DNA from: Alphaproteobacteria bacterium
GTDB lineage: Bacteria > Pseudomonadota > Alphaproteobacteria > UBA9219
Length of the DNA: 64,000 nt
Direction: 5' to 3'
Assembly: GCA_028690155.1 (NCBI GenBank)
Contig: JAQVBU010000006.1
Coordinates: forward strand, 7,982-71,981
Under the pieces are notes generated by a model. The model was given only the letters and a program-made list of their open reading frames with translations. It did no database searches and was not told the DNA's origin. This document shows positions 25,719 through 33,966 of the stretch, piece by piece. The number at the start of each line of letters is the position of its first letter. The stretch's first letter is position 1. The position numbers and the translations under genes were made by a program.

Positions 25719-26945
25719 CTATCGCCCGTTTGCAACTTTTTTTCCTGCCGCCTGTTTATGCGCATGGGCTTTGTGTTTTGGAAAAGGCCTGCGTCCGGAA
25801 CGCCACGGCTTTGACGGTCCGCCCCGCCCACGGCGTGCCTCATGAGAGGGCTCGGCAACATACTCCGGGTTCATGAGCTTCTGGATCGCATTCCATTTCT
25901 GTTTATCGGCAGACGTCATAAAACTGATGGCTTGTCCGCTGGCTCCGGCCCGCGCCGTCCGCCCGATACGATGGATAAAATCTTCCGGACACTGGGGAAG
26001 ATCATAGTTGATCACGGTTCCGATATGCGGCACATCAAGCCCGCGTGCGGCAACATCGGTCGCCACCAACACATGAAACTTCTTGTCCCGAAATCCTTGA
26101 ATGACCCTGTTCCGGCGCGACTGTTTCAAATCACCGTGAAGAGCATCGGCCGCAACGTTGCTTTTATTCAACCGCGCCGCCAATTTTTCCGTGCCGTATT
26201 TTGTTTTGACAAAAATAATGGCCGTTCCCTCAAGATCGTTCAACACAGCCAGAAGCTGCTCGCCCTTTTTCTCGGGCGTTGTGTTGACGACTTCTTGACG
26301 AATATTCGGCGCCGCCGCCACCGTCGACCCGACACGGATCCGTTCGGGCTGAGAAAGATATTTGCCGGACAGCTTGACGATGCTCTGCGGCAGCGTGGCC
26401 GAGAACAGCAACGTCTGAGGCTTCTTTGAGAGGCGCGACAAAATCGTGTCGATCTGCGACACAAAGCCCATATCCAACATGCGATCGGTTTCGTCCAACA
26501 CGACAAAACCAACATGGTCCAAAGAGACCGTCCCACGTTGAAGATGATCGTTCACACGCCCCGGCGTGCCCACGATCAACCGAGGCCGAGCCTTCAATTG
26601 ACGAAACTGCTTCGGCATCGCCTCGCCGCCAATCAGCAAAGCCGTCTTAATCGTCGGCACCGGAATCAACTGCTGCATCGTATCCATGACTTGAGCGGCC
26701 AGTTCGCGCGTCGGCGTCAAAATCAAAGCCGTCATATCAGGATTGTCCATAAGCTTGGCGACGAGAGGAATGCCAAAGGCTCCCGTCTTGCCGGTGCCCG
26801 TCTGTGCGGACCCTAGAATATCGCGCCCATCCAAAGCGAACGGGATCGCCGCAGCCTGAATAGGAGTCGGTTGAGAAAAATGCATGCGCGCAAGCGACTG
26901 CAAAAGCTTCGGCGGTAAACCGAAACCCGAAAAATCGGTCGTCAT
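25719..26945 (-). CDS. DEAD-box RNA helicase (RhlE-like)
   Basis: A 408-residue helicase: Q motif (FSQPTPIQ), motif I AQTGTGKTG, Ia PTRELA, Ib TPGR, motif II DETD (in place of DEAD), motif III SAT, and VI HRIGRTARAG, then a basic Arg/Gly/Lys-rich tail. It unwinds short RNA duplexes, probably in ribosome assembly or mRNA decay. The DEAD-to-DETD change keeps both acidic residues. It precedes a cold-shock gene's region, with 85 bp between them, both on the minus strand; cold induction is plausible. Confidence 0.93.
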   Translation of the reverse strand: MTTDFSGFGLPPKLLQSLARMHFSQPTPIQAAAIPFALDGRDILGSAQTGTGKTGAFGIPLVAKLMDNPDMTALILTPTRELAAQVMDTMQQLIPVPTIKTALLIGGEAMPKQFRQLKARPRLIVGTPGRVNDHLQRGTVSLDHVGFVVLDETDRMLDMGFVSQIDTILSRLSKKPQTLLFSATLPQSIVKLSGKYLSQPERIRVGSTVAAAPNIRQEVVNTTPEKKGEQLLAVLNDLEGTAIIFVKTKYGTEKLAARLNKSNVAADALHGDLKQSRRNRVIQGFRDKKFHVLVATDVAARGLDVPHIGTVINYDLPQCPEDFIHRIGRTARAGASGQAISFMTSADKQKWNAIQKLMNPEYVAEPSHEARRGRGGPSKPWRSGRRPFPKHKAHAHKQAAGKKVANGR

Positions 26946-27030
26946 TGTTAAAATCTTTCTGTTCCCGCCGGCGATACCGCCAGCGGGACACGAAACGTTA
27001 ATCTGTTAAAGCAGAGATGCTTCAAACGCG

Positions 27031-27237
27031 TTAGTCGATCAGCTTCAGATTGACCGCCGACGTCTTGCCCTTCTGGGTCGCCATCTCATAAGAAACGCGC
27101 TGGCCGTCTTGCAGACCGTTCAAGCCCGCTTGCTGAACCGCGCTGATGTGCACGAACACATCGGATCCACCGTCAGCCGGTTGGATAAACCCGTAACCTT
27201 TTTGACCGTTAAACCACTTCACTGTACCTTCATTCAT
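27031..27237 (-). CDS. Cold-shock domain protein, CspA family
   Basis: 68 residues: GTVKWFNGQKGYGFI (RNP1) and DVFVHISAV (RNP2). It binds single-stranded RNA/DNA. The start at 27237 has AAGGA eight bases upstream; an upstream ATG at 27246 is less well placed. Confidence 0.95.
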   Translation of the reverse strand: MNEGTVKWFNGQKGYGFIQPADGGSDVFVHISAVQQAGLNGLQDGQRVSYEMATQKGKTSAVNLKLID

Positions 27238-27613
27238 TGTCTTCATCCTTAGTTTTGAAAGAGCCGCTCTCACAACGACAGCGGCTTTATGAGTCTAGTT
27301 GCCCGGCGATCCTTCGAAAAAAGGATCACTCCGGGAAAACTCTTCGACAAAGGCAAGAAAAAGGTGGTCTTTTGGGCCATTAACTTGTTAAGCGCCTTTC
27401 GCAAGGCGTCTGCTCATCCGTCAAGGACAAGCCTAGCAAAAGCGAGAGTTTGTTCTAATCTCAAGCGGTCTAATACAGATTTTCCAAAGTGAAAGCAATG
27501 GCAAAATAAAGCCCCCTTCCCAAAAGCCCCCAAAGATTTGACTTTTCCCAAATTGGTGCTAGTGAATTTGGCAGTAATTTCTTAGGGATACTTCAAATCA
27601 GGAGTTCTTAATC
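27238..27613. other. Intergenic region between cspA and the phosphopantothenate synthetase gene
   Basis: A 376-bp non-coding region holding the cspA leader/promoter on the left and, on the right, TTGACT at 27538 followed by the dyad CCAAATT-N10-AATTTGG (27548-27571). A 67-codon plus-strand frame at 27289-27492 has no ribosome-binding site and is rejected. Confidence 0.5.
27548..27571 (+). promoter_or_regulatory. Perfect dyad upstream of the CoA-pathway pair
   Basis: CCAAATT (27548-27554) and AATTTGG (27565-27571) with a 10-bp spacer, right behind a TTGACT -35-like hexamer and 42 bp before the start codon. The symmetry and position suit a repressor operator. Confidence 0.4.
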
Positions 27614-28378
27614 GTGCACGATATTCCCGACGATCACCCCCGCGCCGCGTCTCTAAGACTACGCGCCGCGATAGCCGAACATCATGCGACGGGTCTTGTG
27701 GCCGAAACAGGCCCGATCTCGCACGGCCGGGGCGAAGCGTTCGACTATATTCTGGGCGAAGACACCCCCGCCCCGGTGCACGAGGACATCCGCGCGTCCG
27801 TGGCCCTGCTGCTTCAGGCCAAGCACCCCGTCATCAGCGTTAACGGCAACGCGGCAGCGCTGGCTCCCGACGCCCTGATCGCGCTGGCCGAAGCGATTCC
27901 CGCCAAGCTGGAAGTCAACGTCTTCTATGGCCGTACGGAACAACGCGAACGCCAAATCGCCGACTTCCTGAAAACGCACGGCGCCAAAGAAGTCTTAGGC
28001 GTCAACCCGGCCGCGCGCGTACCGCACCTGACCTCGGCAAGGGCCAGCGTCGACGCCTGTGGCATGGCCAAAGCCGACGTGATCGTCGTGCCTTTGGAAG
28101 ACGGCGACCGCGCCGAAGCTCTCGTCGCCTGGGGCAAGAAAGTCATCTCGATCGATCTGAACCCCCTGTCCCGCACGGCCAAAACAGCCACGCTGAACAT
28201 CTGCGACAACATCACCCGCGCCCTGCCCTTGATGAAGCAAGCCGCAAACGAACTGAAAGGCAACGCGTCCGAAATCGCCAAACTCACGGCCTCCATCGAC
28301 AACAAGAAATCAACAGCCCGCGTACTGGCCTTCATGCGCGAAAGGCTTGCGACGCTGGAAAAAGAGCTTACCGCCTAA
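27614..28378 (+). CDS. Archaeal-type 4-phosphopantoate--beta-alanine ligase (phosphopantothenate synthetase)
   Basis: A 254-residue protein that matches the archaeal phosphopantothenate synthetase family (COG1701/DUF137) from end to end: IPDDHPRAASL at the start, SHGRGEAFDYILGE (37-49), HPVISVNGNAAAL (71-83), EVNVFYGRTEQR (100-111), VVPLEDGDRAEALVAWGKKV (158-177), and SIDLNPLSRTA (179-189). In archaea this enzyme joins 4-phosphopantoate and beta-alanine to 4'-phosphopantothenate. Bacteria normally use PanC then pantothenate kinase instead. The GTG at 27614 has AGGAG nine bases upstream. It is followed 22 bp later by coaX, which makes the same product from pantothenate. Family call firm; the reaction in this organism is inferred. 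Confidence 0.9.
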   Translation: MHDIPDDHPRAASLRLRAAIAEHHATGLVAETGPISHGRGEAFDYILGEDTPAPVHEDIRASVALLLQAKHPVISVNGNAAALAPDALIALAEAIPAKLEVNVFYGRTEQRERQIADFLKTHGAKEVLGVNPAARVPHLTSARASVDACGMAKADVIVVPLEDGDRAEALVAWGKKVISIDLNPLSRTAKTATLNICDNITRALPLMKQAANELKGNASEIAKLTASIDNKKSTARVLAFMRERLATLEKELTA

Positions 28379-28400
28379 CAAACGAATAGGAGTTGTTCTC

Positions 28401-29276
28401 ATGCTTCTCACACTCGATGTCGGCAACACCAACATAGTCCTCGGGATCTATAAGGGCCGCGGCAAGAGCGCTAAACTGATGCACTGCTGGCGCTTGGGCA
28501 CCGTCCACTCGCGCACGGCCGACGAATACGGTGCCTTGATCCAAAGCCTTCTTGTCGGTCAAAAAATCCCGCTCGCGGCGATCAAACGCGTCGCGATTTC
28601 AAGCGTCGTCCCCCCTGCCAACCGGGACCTGTCCGTTTTTTCGCGCCTCTATTTCAAAACCGACCCTTTCTTCGTCTCGGCCCAAAGCGATCTGGGCATG
28701 ACCATCCGCTATGACGAGCCCATGTCCGTGGGCGCAGACAGAATCTGCAACACGGTTGGCGCCTTCCATAAATATGGAGGCCCGTTGATCGTCGTGGACT
28801 ATGGAACGGCGACGACGTTCGACGTAATTGGCGACAATGGAGACTATCTGGGCGGCGCGATCGCGCCGGGCATTGGCATTTCAATGGACGCGCTGTTCCA
28901 CCATGCGGCGAGGCTCTACCCGGTCGAGTTCAAAACGCCGCCAGCGACGATGGGAAAAAATACGATCAACTCGATGCAAAGCGGCGCCGTGTTCGGTTTT
29001 GCGGGGCAAACGGACGCGCTGGTCCGGCGGCTTCAAAAAGAAATCGGCAAAAAGAAAGCGAAAGTCATTGCGACCGGAGGCCTCGCGACGTTGATTCAAA
29101 AGAACAGCGAAACACTCGAAGAGGTCGATCAAACGCTGACGCTGGAAGGACTTAGGATCCTGTTTGAAAGGCAGGAAAAGCTCCCCTCGCGCGGCGAGGA
29201 GGACAAAAAAGTCGCAGGAAGGCCCCCCAAAAGGCCGGGGGAAAGGGCTGAAAAAAGGAAGTCAAAGAGAAGATAA
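28401..29276 (+). CDS. coaX: Type III pantothenate kinase
   Basis: A 291-residue ASKHA-fold kinase: DVGNTN at 6-11, the conserved SVGADRICNTVGAF, VDYGTATTFDVI and GGAIAPGIGISMDALF. It phosphorylates pantothenate to 4'-phosphopantothenate, the first committed CoA step. The last 35 residues are a Lys/Arg/Pro-rich tail beyond the usual end. The ATG at 28401 follows AGGAG, 22 bp after the archaeal-type gene, so they are likely one operon. Confidence 0.94.
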   Translation: MLLTLDVGNTNIVLGIYKGRGKSAKLMHCWRLGTVHSRTADEYGALIQSLLVGQKIPLAAIKRVAISSVVPPANRDLSVFSRLYFKTDPFFVSAQSDLGMTIRYDEPMSVGADRICNTVGAFHKYGGPLIVVDYGTATTFDVIGDNGDYLGGAIAPGIGISMDALFHHAARLYPVEFKTPPATMGKNTINSMQSGAVFGFAGQTDALVRRLQKEIGKKKAKVIATGGLATLIQKNSETLEEVDQTLTLEGLRILFERQEKLPSRGEEDKKVAGRPPKRPGERAEKRKSKRR

Positions 29277-29443
29277 GAAGCTCTCGACTCTTGAAGGAAG
29301 TTTGTTATAAAAGCCGTCCGGTTTTCCCTGCTCCGATCTTCCGAAGGCGCAAGGGGCAAAAAGGAAAGAAGAGGAACAAACTCGCCCTAGAAGGTTTTTT
29401 AACCTAGCCTTCTGGCGGCAGACTTGTTAGAAACCAAGGCGTT

Positions 29444-29537
29444 GGAGACGTGGCCGAGAGGCTGAAGGCGGCGGTTTGCTAAACCGCTATACGGGTTAAC
29501 GCCTGTATCGAGGGTTCGAATCCCTCCGTCTCCGCCA
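29444..29537 (+). tRNA. tRNA-Ser (anticodon GCU)
   Basis: A 94-base class II tRNA: acceptor stem GGAGACG with CGTCTCC, anticodon GCT in CGGTTTGCTAAACCG, a long variable arm, T arm with TTCGAAT, discriminator G and encoded CCA. Confidence 0.97.
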
Positions 29538-29662
29538 TTAATAATTTTCATATAAATATCAATGCGTTGAGACGTTAATGCGAATCCTTTGGGATCGTGA
29601 CCTGCCCCCTTTTTTGGTCCACGGAGAGGCTGAATCTGTTCTACTAAGATGAGGGCCGCATC

Positions 29663-30280
29663 ATGGGATTCGAAGAAGCCAGACCGGAATATTACGAAGG
29701 ACTAAAAATCTTTCAAAAGCACACCAATCAACAAGATCGGTTGAAGGTGCTCTTGGCCACGTTTTTTGCCGTCCTTAAAAAGGAAGGAAGCAACGCGCTC
29801 CCCACCCACAGCCCCCTTCGCTGGAAAGATTTAGGGTGCGGCGATGGAAGCTTTACGCAAAAAGTCCTAGACGCTTTAAACGAAAACAACTATCCGCCAC
29901 CTTTTTATGAAGGTATTGAGCTGGACGACTATTTTATCGCCGCAGCAGAAAAACGGCTTCAGAGCTACGCGAATATAGCGATCAAAAAAAGTTCCGCGTT
30001 CAACGGGACGCTTCACACCGACGAGCCTTGCGATATCGTCAGCGGTTTCAACGCCTTGTATTTTGCGCAGGATCTTGAATCTTTGCGGGAAGACGTGAAA
30101 AAGTCGCTAAAACCGAATGGATTGGGCCTGTTCATCCAAAACACCTCTCTAACGGATAAAATCGGACAAATCTTTACCGGCAAAAACTACAAAGAATATA
30201 CAGCGTCCGTTTCAACCGAAGTGTTTTTTCCGCCCTTACCGACATCAGTTGTGATCTTATCTCTGGGAAGGCCGACATAA
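29663..30280 (+). CDS. SAM-dependent methyltransferase, N-terminal part (frameshifted)
   Basis: 205 codons with a class I methyltransferase core: motif I WKDLGCGDGSFTQK (about 53-66), acidic motif II GIELD, and LKPNGLGLFI. The substrate is unknown. The frame leaves family-like sequence at a run of six T (30224-30229) and stops shortly after at 30278-30280. With one more T the reading continues ...VFFSALTDISCDLISGK... into a second open frame that ends at 30576, which would give about 305 residues. So this looks like one gene broken by a homopolymer change, either in the genome or in the reads. The ATG at 29663 has GAGGG upstream. Confidence 0.7.
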   Translation: MGFEEARPEYYEGLKIFQKHTNQQDRLKVLLATFFAVLKKEGSNALPTHSPLRWKDLGCGDGSFTQKVLDALNENNYPPPFYEGIELDDYFIAAAEKRLQSYANIAIKKSSAFNGTLHTDEPCDIVSGFNALYFAQDLESLREDVKKSLKPNGLGLFIQNTSLTDKIGQIFTGKNYKEYTASVSTEVFFPPLPTSVVILSLGRPT

Positions 30281-30576
30281 AGAAAATCGAAAGTCATCCC
30301 ACGCCTGACGAACAAGAGAAAAAGAACGCCATTGTCGCCAAAAAAATCATCGACAGCATGGGCGGGATCTCAACCGAAACGGACGCAGGGCAAAAGGTTG
30401 CAAAGACATATATAGCCCGCATCAAAGGCGAATCTTACGGAGGCCAAGGGCGCTACACGACGGACAATCTTCTTTTTGTGTATGTTCCGCAAAAGGCGCC
30501 ACAAAAGCTAAGAACGACGATCCTGAATACAATGAAGACAGTCCGCCAACATATGGCTAGGACGGAAAAGCGATAG
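30281..30576 (+). pseudogene. C-terminal fragment of the frameshifted methyltransferase
   Basis: An open frame of about 98 codons with no suitable start of its own (first ATG at 30358 lacks a ribosome-binding site). It continues the upstream methyltransferase if one base is added at the T run near 30224-30229. The sequence (KIIDSMGGISTETDAGQ, later RYTTDNLLFVYVP) is protein-like and soluble. Confidence 0.6.
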
Positions 30577-30634
30577 ATACCCTATTCTACCGGGGCCAGA
30601 CTAACTCGTTGAGCTATCATGCTGACAAGGAGAC

Positions 30635-30700
30635 TTGCCTCTCCTTTCGGAATATCGCGCTATCATTTGGGACGCGGATGGCGTTTTGTTTGGAATCCGA
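30635..30700 (+). pseudogene. Possible remnant of a HAD hydrolase N-terminus
   Basis: About 22 codons read LPLLSEYRAIIWDADGVLF, the start of a HAD phosphatase with motif I (D-x-D-G-x-L). After that the frame loses all likeness and runs antisense into the next gene. It seems to be a truncated relic, close to but different from the intact minus-strand HAD gene next to it. Confidence 0.35.
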
Positions 30701-30760
30701 CGCCGAACGAACGACACCGCCCGAAGCGCCGCGCACCACCCGTCCTCGAAAAAGAGAAGC

Positions 30761-31579
30761 TTAACGCGGCCCAGCCAATGCAAGCGAAGCGTCGCGCCGT
30801 GCAAAGAAAGCGGCCATGCGCGATTGGCGGTAGAGGGCAAAAAGGCCTCCGGCAAAGCCGTCGATCGTCACCCCTGTGGTCGGTTCGTAACCGGCATCCT
30901 TGTTGAACTCTTGGCGGACGAAGATCGTCTGGATGCCCTTGACGACGCCTTGGATCTTGTCGAGCGTTTTTTCGTTATCCTCAACAATCGCCGCGCGGGA
31001 AAAATCGATCCCCTTCTCGCCCAGGAACGCTTCGATCAGATGCGCCTTGTCGCCGACCTTGATGCCGCGCGCTTCGGCGAAAAGACGCCTGTCCTCGTTC
31101 CGGCTGGCATAGATCCCGTCGAACAGGTCGCCCAAGCCCCACTTTCCCAACAACACATCGACCGCATCGTCGTTGCCGTTCGATAAAATGACTGCCCGGA
31201 CGCCGCGGGCTTTGGCCGCATTCAGCAACGCCACGACGCCTTCGTTTGGCCCGATGCCGTTGTCTTTGATAATCTCCAGATAAAGCGCACATTGCCGTTC
31301 CAACAACGCTTCGGGGGACTCGTCCAGACCGTGCGCCTCGATATAGCCTTCCATAATGTCCATCATGGTCCGCCCCGTGGCGTCTTGTTGAACCTCAAGA
31401 AGATCGTGGCTGCGCCCCGTCTTTTCTTCGAGGAGTTGTTGGAAAGCGATTTGCTGGACAAGCTCGGTCGGCCCCACCACGCCGTCGAAATCGACGATCA
31501 GAAGGTCAGTACCATCGAATAAACGGTCAAATTGCTCGGCGCGTTTTGCGCGCGCGGGGGCATAGGAAATACGGGTCAT
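30761..31579 (-). CDS. HAD-superfamily hydrolase
   Basis: A 272-residue HAD-IA enzyme: motif I LLIVDFDGVVGPTE (nucleophile in DFDG), motif II AVILSNGND, a conserved K-type position near EARGIKVGDKAHLI, and motif III-like AAIVEDNEKTLDKIQGV. The cap is of the helical type. Most relatives are small-molecule phosphatases; the substrate is unknown. The ATG at 31579 is used. It is divergent from nhaD with 216 bp between. Confidence 0.85.
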   Translation of the reverse strand: MTRISYAPARAKRAEQFDRLFDGTDLLIVDFDGVVGPTELVQQIAFQQLLEEKTGRSHDLLEVQQDATGRTMMDIMEGYIEAHGLDESPEALLERQCALYLEIIKDNGIGPNEGVVALLNAAKARGVRAVILSNGNDDAVDVLLGKWGLGDLFDGIYASRNEDRRLFAEARGIKVGDKAHLIEAFLGEKGIDFSRAAIVEDNEKTLDKIQGVVKGIQTIFVRQEFNKDAGYEPTTGVTIDGFAGGLFALYRQSRMAAFFARRDASLALAGPR

Positions 31580-31795
31580 TTATCCAGCCCTTTAAAAAGT
31601 CTTTGAATAGCCGCCGACCCTATTAAACAAGCCCATGAACGATCAAGCCCTTTTTCCCTTTCAAAAGCGTTTCGCTGGCAAAACGTGCGTCATTTCAATC
31701 GCAGCCCCTCTTTTGCGACAAAATCTTTTCATTAAGCTTATTTTGCCTTACCTTAGCGTTCTTTGTTTTTTGGTTAATTGAAAGGTCCCAGTATC
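31580..31795. other. Divergent intergenic region HAD / nhaD
   Basis: A 216-bp region, T-rich on its right half (TTTTGCCTTACCTTAGCG near 31739-31758), with promoters for both genes expected. No operator or riboswitch (for example nhaA-type sodium element) was recognised. Confidence 0.35.
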
Positions 31796-33130
31796 ATGCT
31801 CGCATCGGCGCCCGTCTGGGCTGGCCCGGCTATCCTTATTGCTTTCGGATTAGCTTACCTTCTCGTCTTCACCGAAGAAAAGTTTCACGTACGAAAGTCC
31901 AAGCCCGTCATGATCGCGGCGGCGTTTATTTGGATCTTCGTCGCCCTCGCCTATCGAGTCCAAGGACGCGAGCATGAAGTTGCTCAGAAACTTAACATCG
32001 TCCTTCTTGAATACGCCGACCTTCTGCTCTTTCTCCTCTCGGCCATGAGCTTCGTCAACAGCATGGTCGAACGCAACGTGTTCGAAGCCCTTCGCTCGCG
32101 TCTTCTCGCCGCGAGAATTTCCACCCGCGCCCTCTTCTGGATCACGGGCGCCATCGCTTTTTTCCTCTCCCCCATCGCCGACAATCTCACCACCTCGCTG
32201 GTCATGGGAACCGTCGTCATGTCCACGCTCGCAACGGACCGAAAAGCTTTGGCGGCCGCGCTTGTGAATATCGTCATCGCGGCCAATGCAGGCGGCGCTT
32301 TCTCGCCTTTTGGCGACATTACCACGCTGATGATCTGGCAAAAAGGCGCCGTGGAATTCCACGAGTTCTTCAAAATTTTCCTGCCCTCGTTGACGGCTTG
32401 GCTCGTGCCCGCCGCCATTATCTCGTGTACATTGAAGAACTCGATGTCTTATACGGAAAAACACATCATCAATTTTCACAAAGGGGGCAGCGCTGTTGTC
32501 GTTCTGTTTCTTCTGACCATTGCAACAACAATCTTTCTTGACCGCGCCCTCGATCTCCCTACGTTTCTCGGCATGATGATGGGCCTTGGCGCGCTTAGTC
32601 TCTATGGGCACTTCCTGTACGGCGCCGATATGCGTATTCTCGCGGGTGCGCCCGATAACCCCAACGGGCTCAAACCGTTTAACATCTTCTCCATCATGGA
32701 AAAGGTTGAATGGGACACGCTGCTCTTCTTCTATGGCGTCATGCTGTGCATCGGCGGCATCGGCGCTATCGGTTATCTGGGCGATTTGTCCTCTTTTCTT
32801 TATGTCGGGCTTGGTGCCTCGGTGGCCAATATCCTGATAGGCGCGTTCTCTTCCGTCGTCGACAATATCCCCCTCACGTTCGCCGTGCTGACCATGGCGC
32901 CCCAAATGGACCATGGTCAATGGCTGTTGCTAACGCTTATGGTGGGCGTAGGCGGGTCGTTGCTTTCCATAGGCTCTGCCGCCGGCGTCGCGTTGATGGG
33001 CGTGGGCCGAGGCAGCTATACGTTCATGTCCCATCTGAAATGGACATGGGCCATTTTGCTCGGCGTCGCGGCGAGTATTGGCGTTCATTTTTTTGTGAAC
33101 CGCGACGCATTCTCTGGGCCTCTGTTCTAG
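31796..33130 (+). CDS. nhaD: Na+/H+ antiporter NhaD
   Basis: A 444-residue inner-membrane protein with about 11-13 hydrophobic spans. NhaD-typical stretches are SPIADNLTTSLVMGT (residues about 125-139), ANAGGAFSPFGDITTLMIW, and SSVVDNIPLTFAVL, with the paired conserved Asp-Asn sites. It exchanges sodium (or lithium) for protons. The ATG at 31796 is preferred to the TTG at 31778 because AAAGG stands upstream. The stop codon is part of a palindromic repeat. Confidence 0.93.
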   Translation: MLASAPVWAGPAILIAFGLAYLLVFTEEKFHVRKSKPVMIAAAFIWIFVALAYRVQGREHEVAQKLNIVLLEYADLLLFLLSAMSFVNSMVERNVFEALRSRLLAARISTRALFWITGAIAFFLSPIADNLTTSLVMGTVVMSTLATDRKALAAALVNIVIAANAGGAFSPFGDITTLMIWQKGAVEFHEFFKIFLPSLTAWLVPAAIISCTLKNSMSYTEKHIINFHKGGSAVVVLFLLTIATTIFLDRALDLPTFLGMMMGLGALSLYGHFLYGADMRILAGAPDNPNGLKPFNIFSIMEKVEWDTLLFFYGVMLCIGGIGAIGYLGDLSSFLYVGLGASVANILIGAFSSVVDNIPLTFAVLTMAPQMDHGQWLLLTLMVGVGGSLLSIGSAAGVALMGVGRGSYTFMSHLKWTWAILLGVAASIGVHFFVNRDAFSGPLF

Positions 33131-33181
33131 AGCCTTTTTCGAAAAGGCTGGCCCTTTTTGCGCGGACGATAAAGGCTCTAG
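33128..33181. repeat. Palindromic repeat element, copy 2
   Basis: It starts with the nhaD TAG stop and runs TAGAGCCTTTTTCGA ... GATAAAGGCTCTAG, closely matching the element at 8610-8661 in ends, length and position after a stop codon. A T-rich stretch follows on the plus strand, so it can serve as the nhaD terminator. Confidence 0.7.
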
Positions 33182-33195
33182 CTTTTTGTTTAATC

Positions 33196-33253
33196 GAGCC
33201 GATTCACGCGAACGGTTGGCCTAACGAGAGGCCATCCTTATCACGATCGGCTC
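33196..33253. repeat. Nested palindrome
   Basis: Outer arms GAGCCGAT (33196-33203) and ATCGGCTC (33246-33253) enclose a perfect inner hairpin TGGCCT-AACGAG-AGGCCA (33217-33234). The outer arm shares GAGCC/GGCTCTAG with the repeat just before it. It lies between nhaD and the end of the convergent broken permease gene and may end that transcript. Confidence 0.65.
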
Positions 33254-33966
33254 TAGACGAACAGTGCGTTGAACAAAAAGCCCACAGCCAGAATGCCTGC
33301 GGCGACAATACCGAACGGAGGCCATAAGGTCTTGGGGCACATAGCCATGAACAAAAGCGCCGAGACCGACGCCGATGACCACGAACAGCCAAATACGGCC
33401 CACAATGTCAGCGACGGCGTTCCAGCCCTCGCGAATACGCGCATCGAACGAAGCATAGCTGTGCACAGGCAAAGCCGTTTCGTCGCGAACGTCCTGAACC
33501 CATTGTTCGAGCCAGCGTTCGAGACGCAAGCGCCCCATGATCCATCCGGCGAGAACGAGCAAAAGGCCGAGCGCGATTTCGTTGACCATAGGTGCGGCAA
33601 TCAGGAAGGAAAAGGTGACGCCCAAAGGCACGCCCGCGGAAACGAAGGAATGGCGGAGCACGAACAGAACGGGGTCAGAACGCCCAAGCCTGCCGCGGCA
33701 AGGTTGCCGAGCCCTTCCCGGCGTCCGGAAAGGAAGGCACGGGTTTTCTGGAGCGAAAAGAAGGTGCGCACGACGCCCATAAGAAAAACGATGAGCACGA
33801 GAAGAAGGAGAACCTTAGGGACTTCGTAAATGAAGAAAGCGAGAGCGCTTCCGCCTGCCCCGGTTATGTCGATTCCGGCCGAAGAAACGAGGCCATCGGC
33901 CAAAGGTTGAAGGAAGGTGTAAAGGACGCCCCAAAGAACGAAGATAACGACGGTTATGGCAAAACT
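33253..33966 (-). pseudogene. Broken DUF318/ArsP-like permease
   Basis: Three pieces of one membrane permease are in two frames. First piece: ITVVIFVLWGVLYTF up to the family motif TPFCSCSAIP, ending at about 33640. The second continues in another frame with FVSAGVPLGVTFSFL and APMVNEIAL down to about GYVPQDLMAS near 33335. The third returns to the first frame with PFGIVAAGILAVGFLFNALF at 33253-33320. Relative to the family as I remember it, the LFIG after CSAIP is lost with a frameshift, and a long middle part (some 75 residues) before the last span is missing. No clear start codon is found. It follows the ETF-QO gene on the same strand. Confidence 0.75.

Noticed and set aside
25719..26945. 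DETD in place of DEAD as a sign of an inactive helicase
   Set aside because: Both acidic residues needed for ATP hydrolysis are kept and other motifs are intact.
27289..27492. 67-codon plus-strand frame after cspA
   Set aside because: No ribosome-binding site, basic low-complexity product, lies in the promoter region.
31850..32920. 356-codon minus-strand frame opposite nhaD
   Set aside because: Shadow of a membrane protein gene; charged, low-complexity product.
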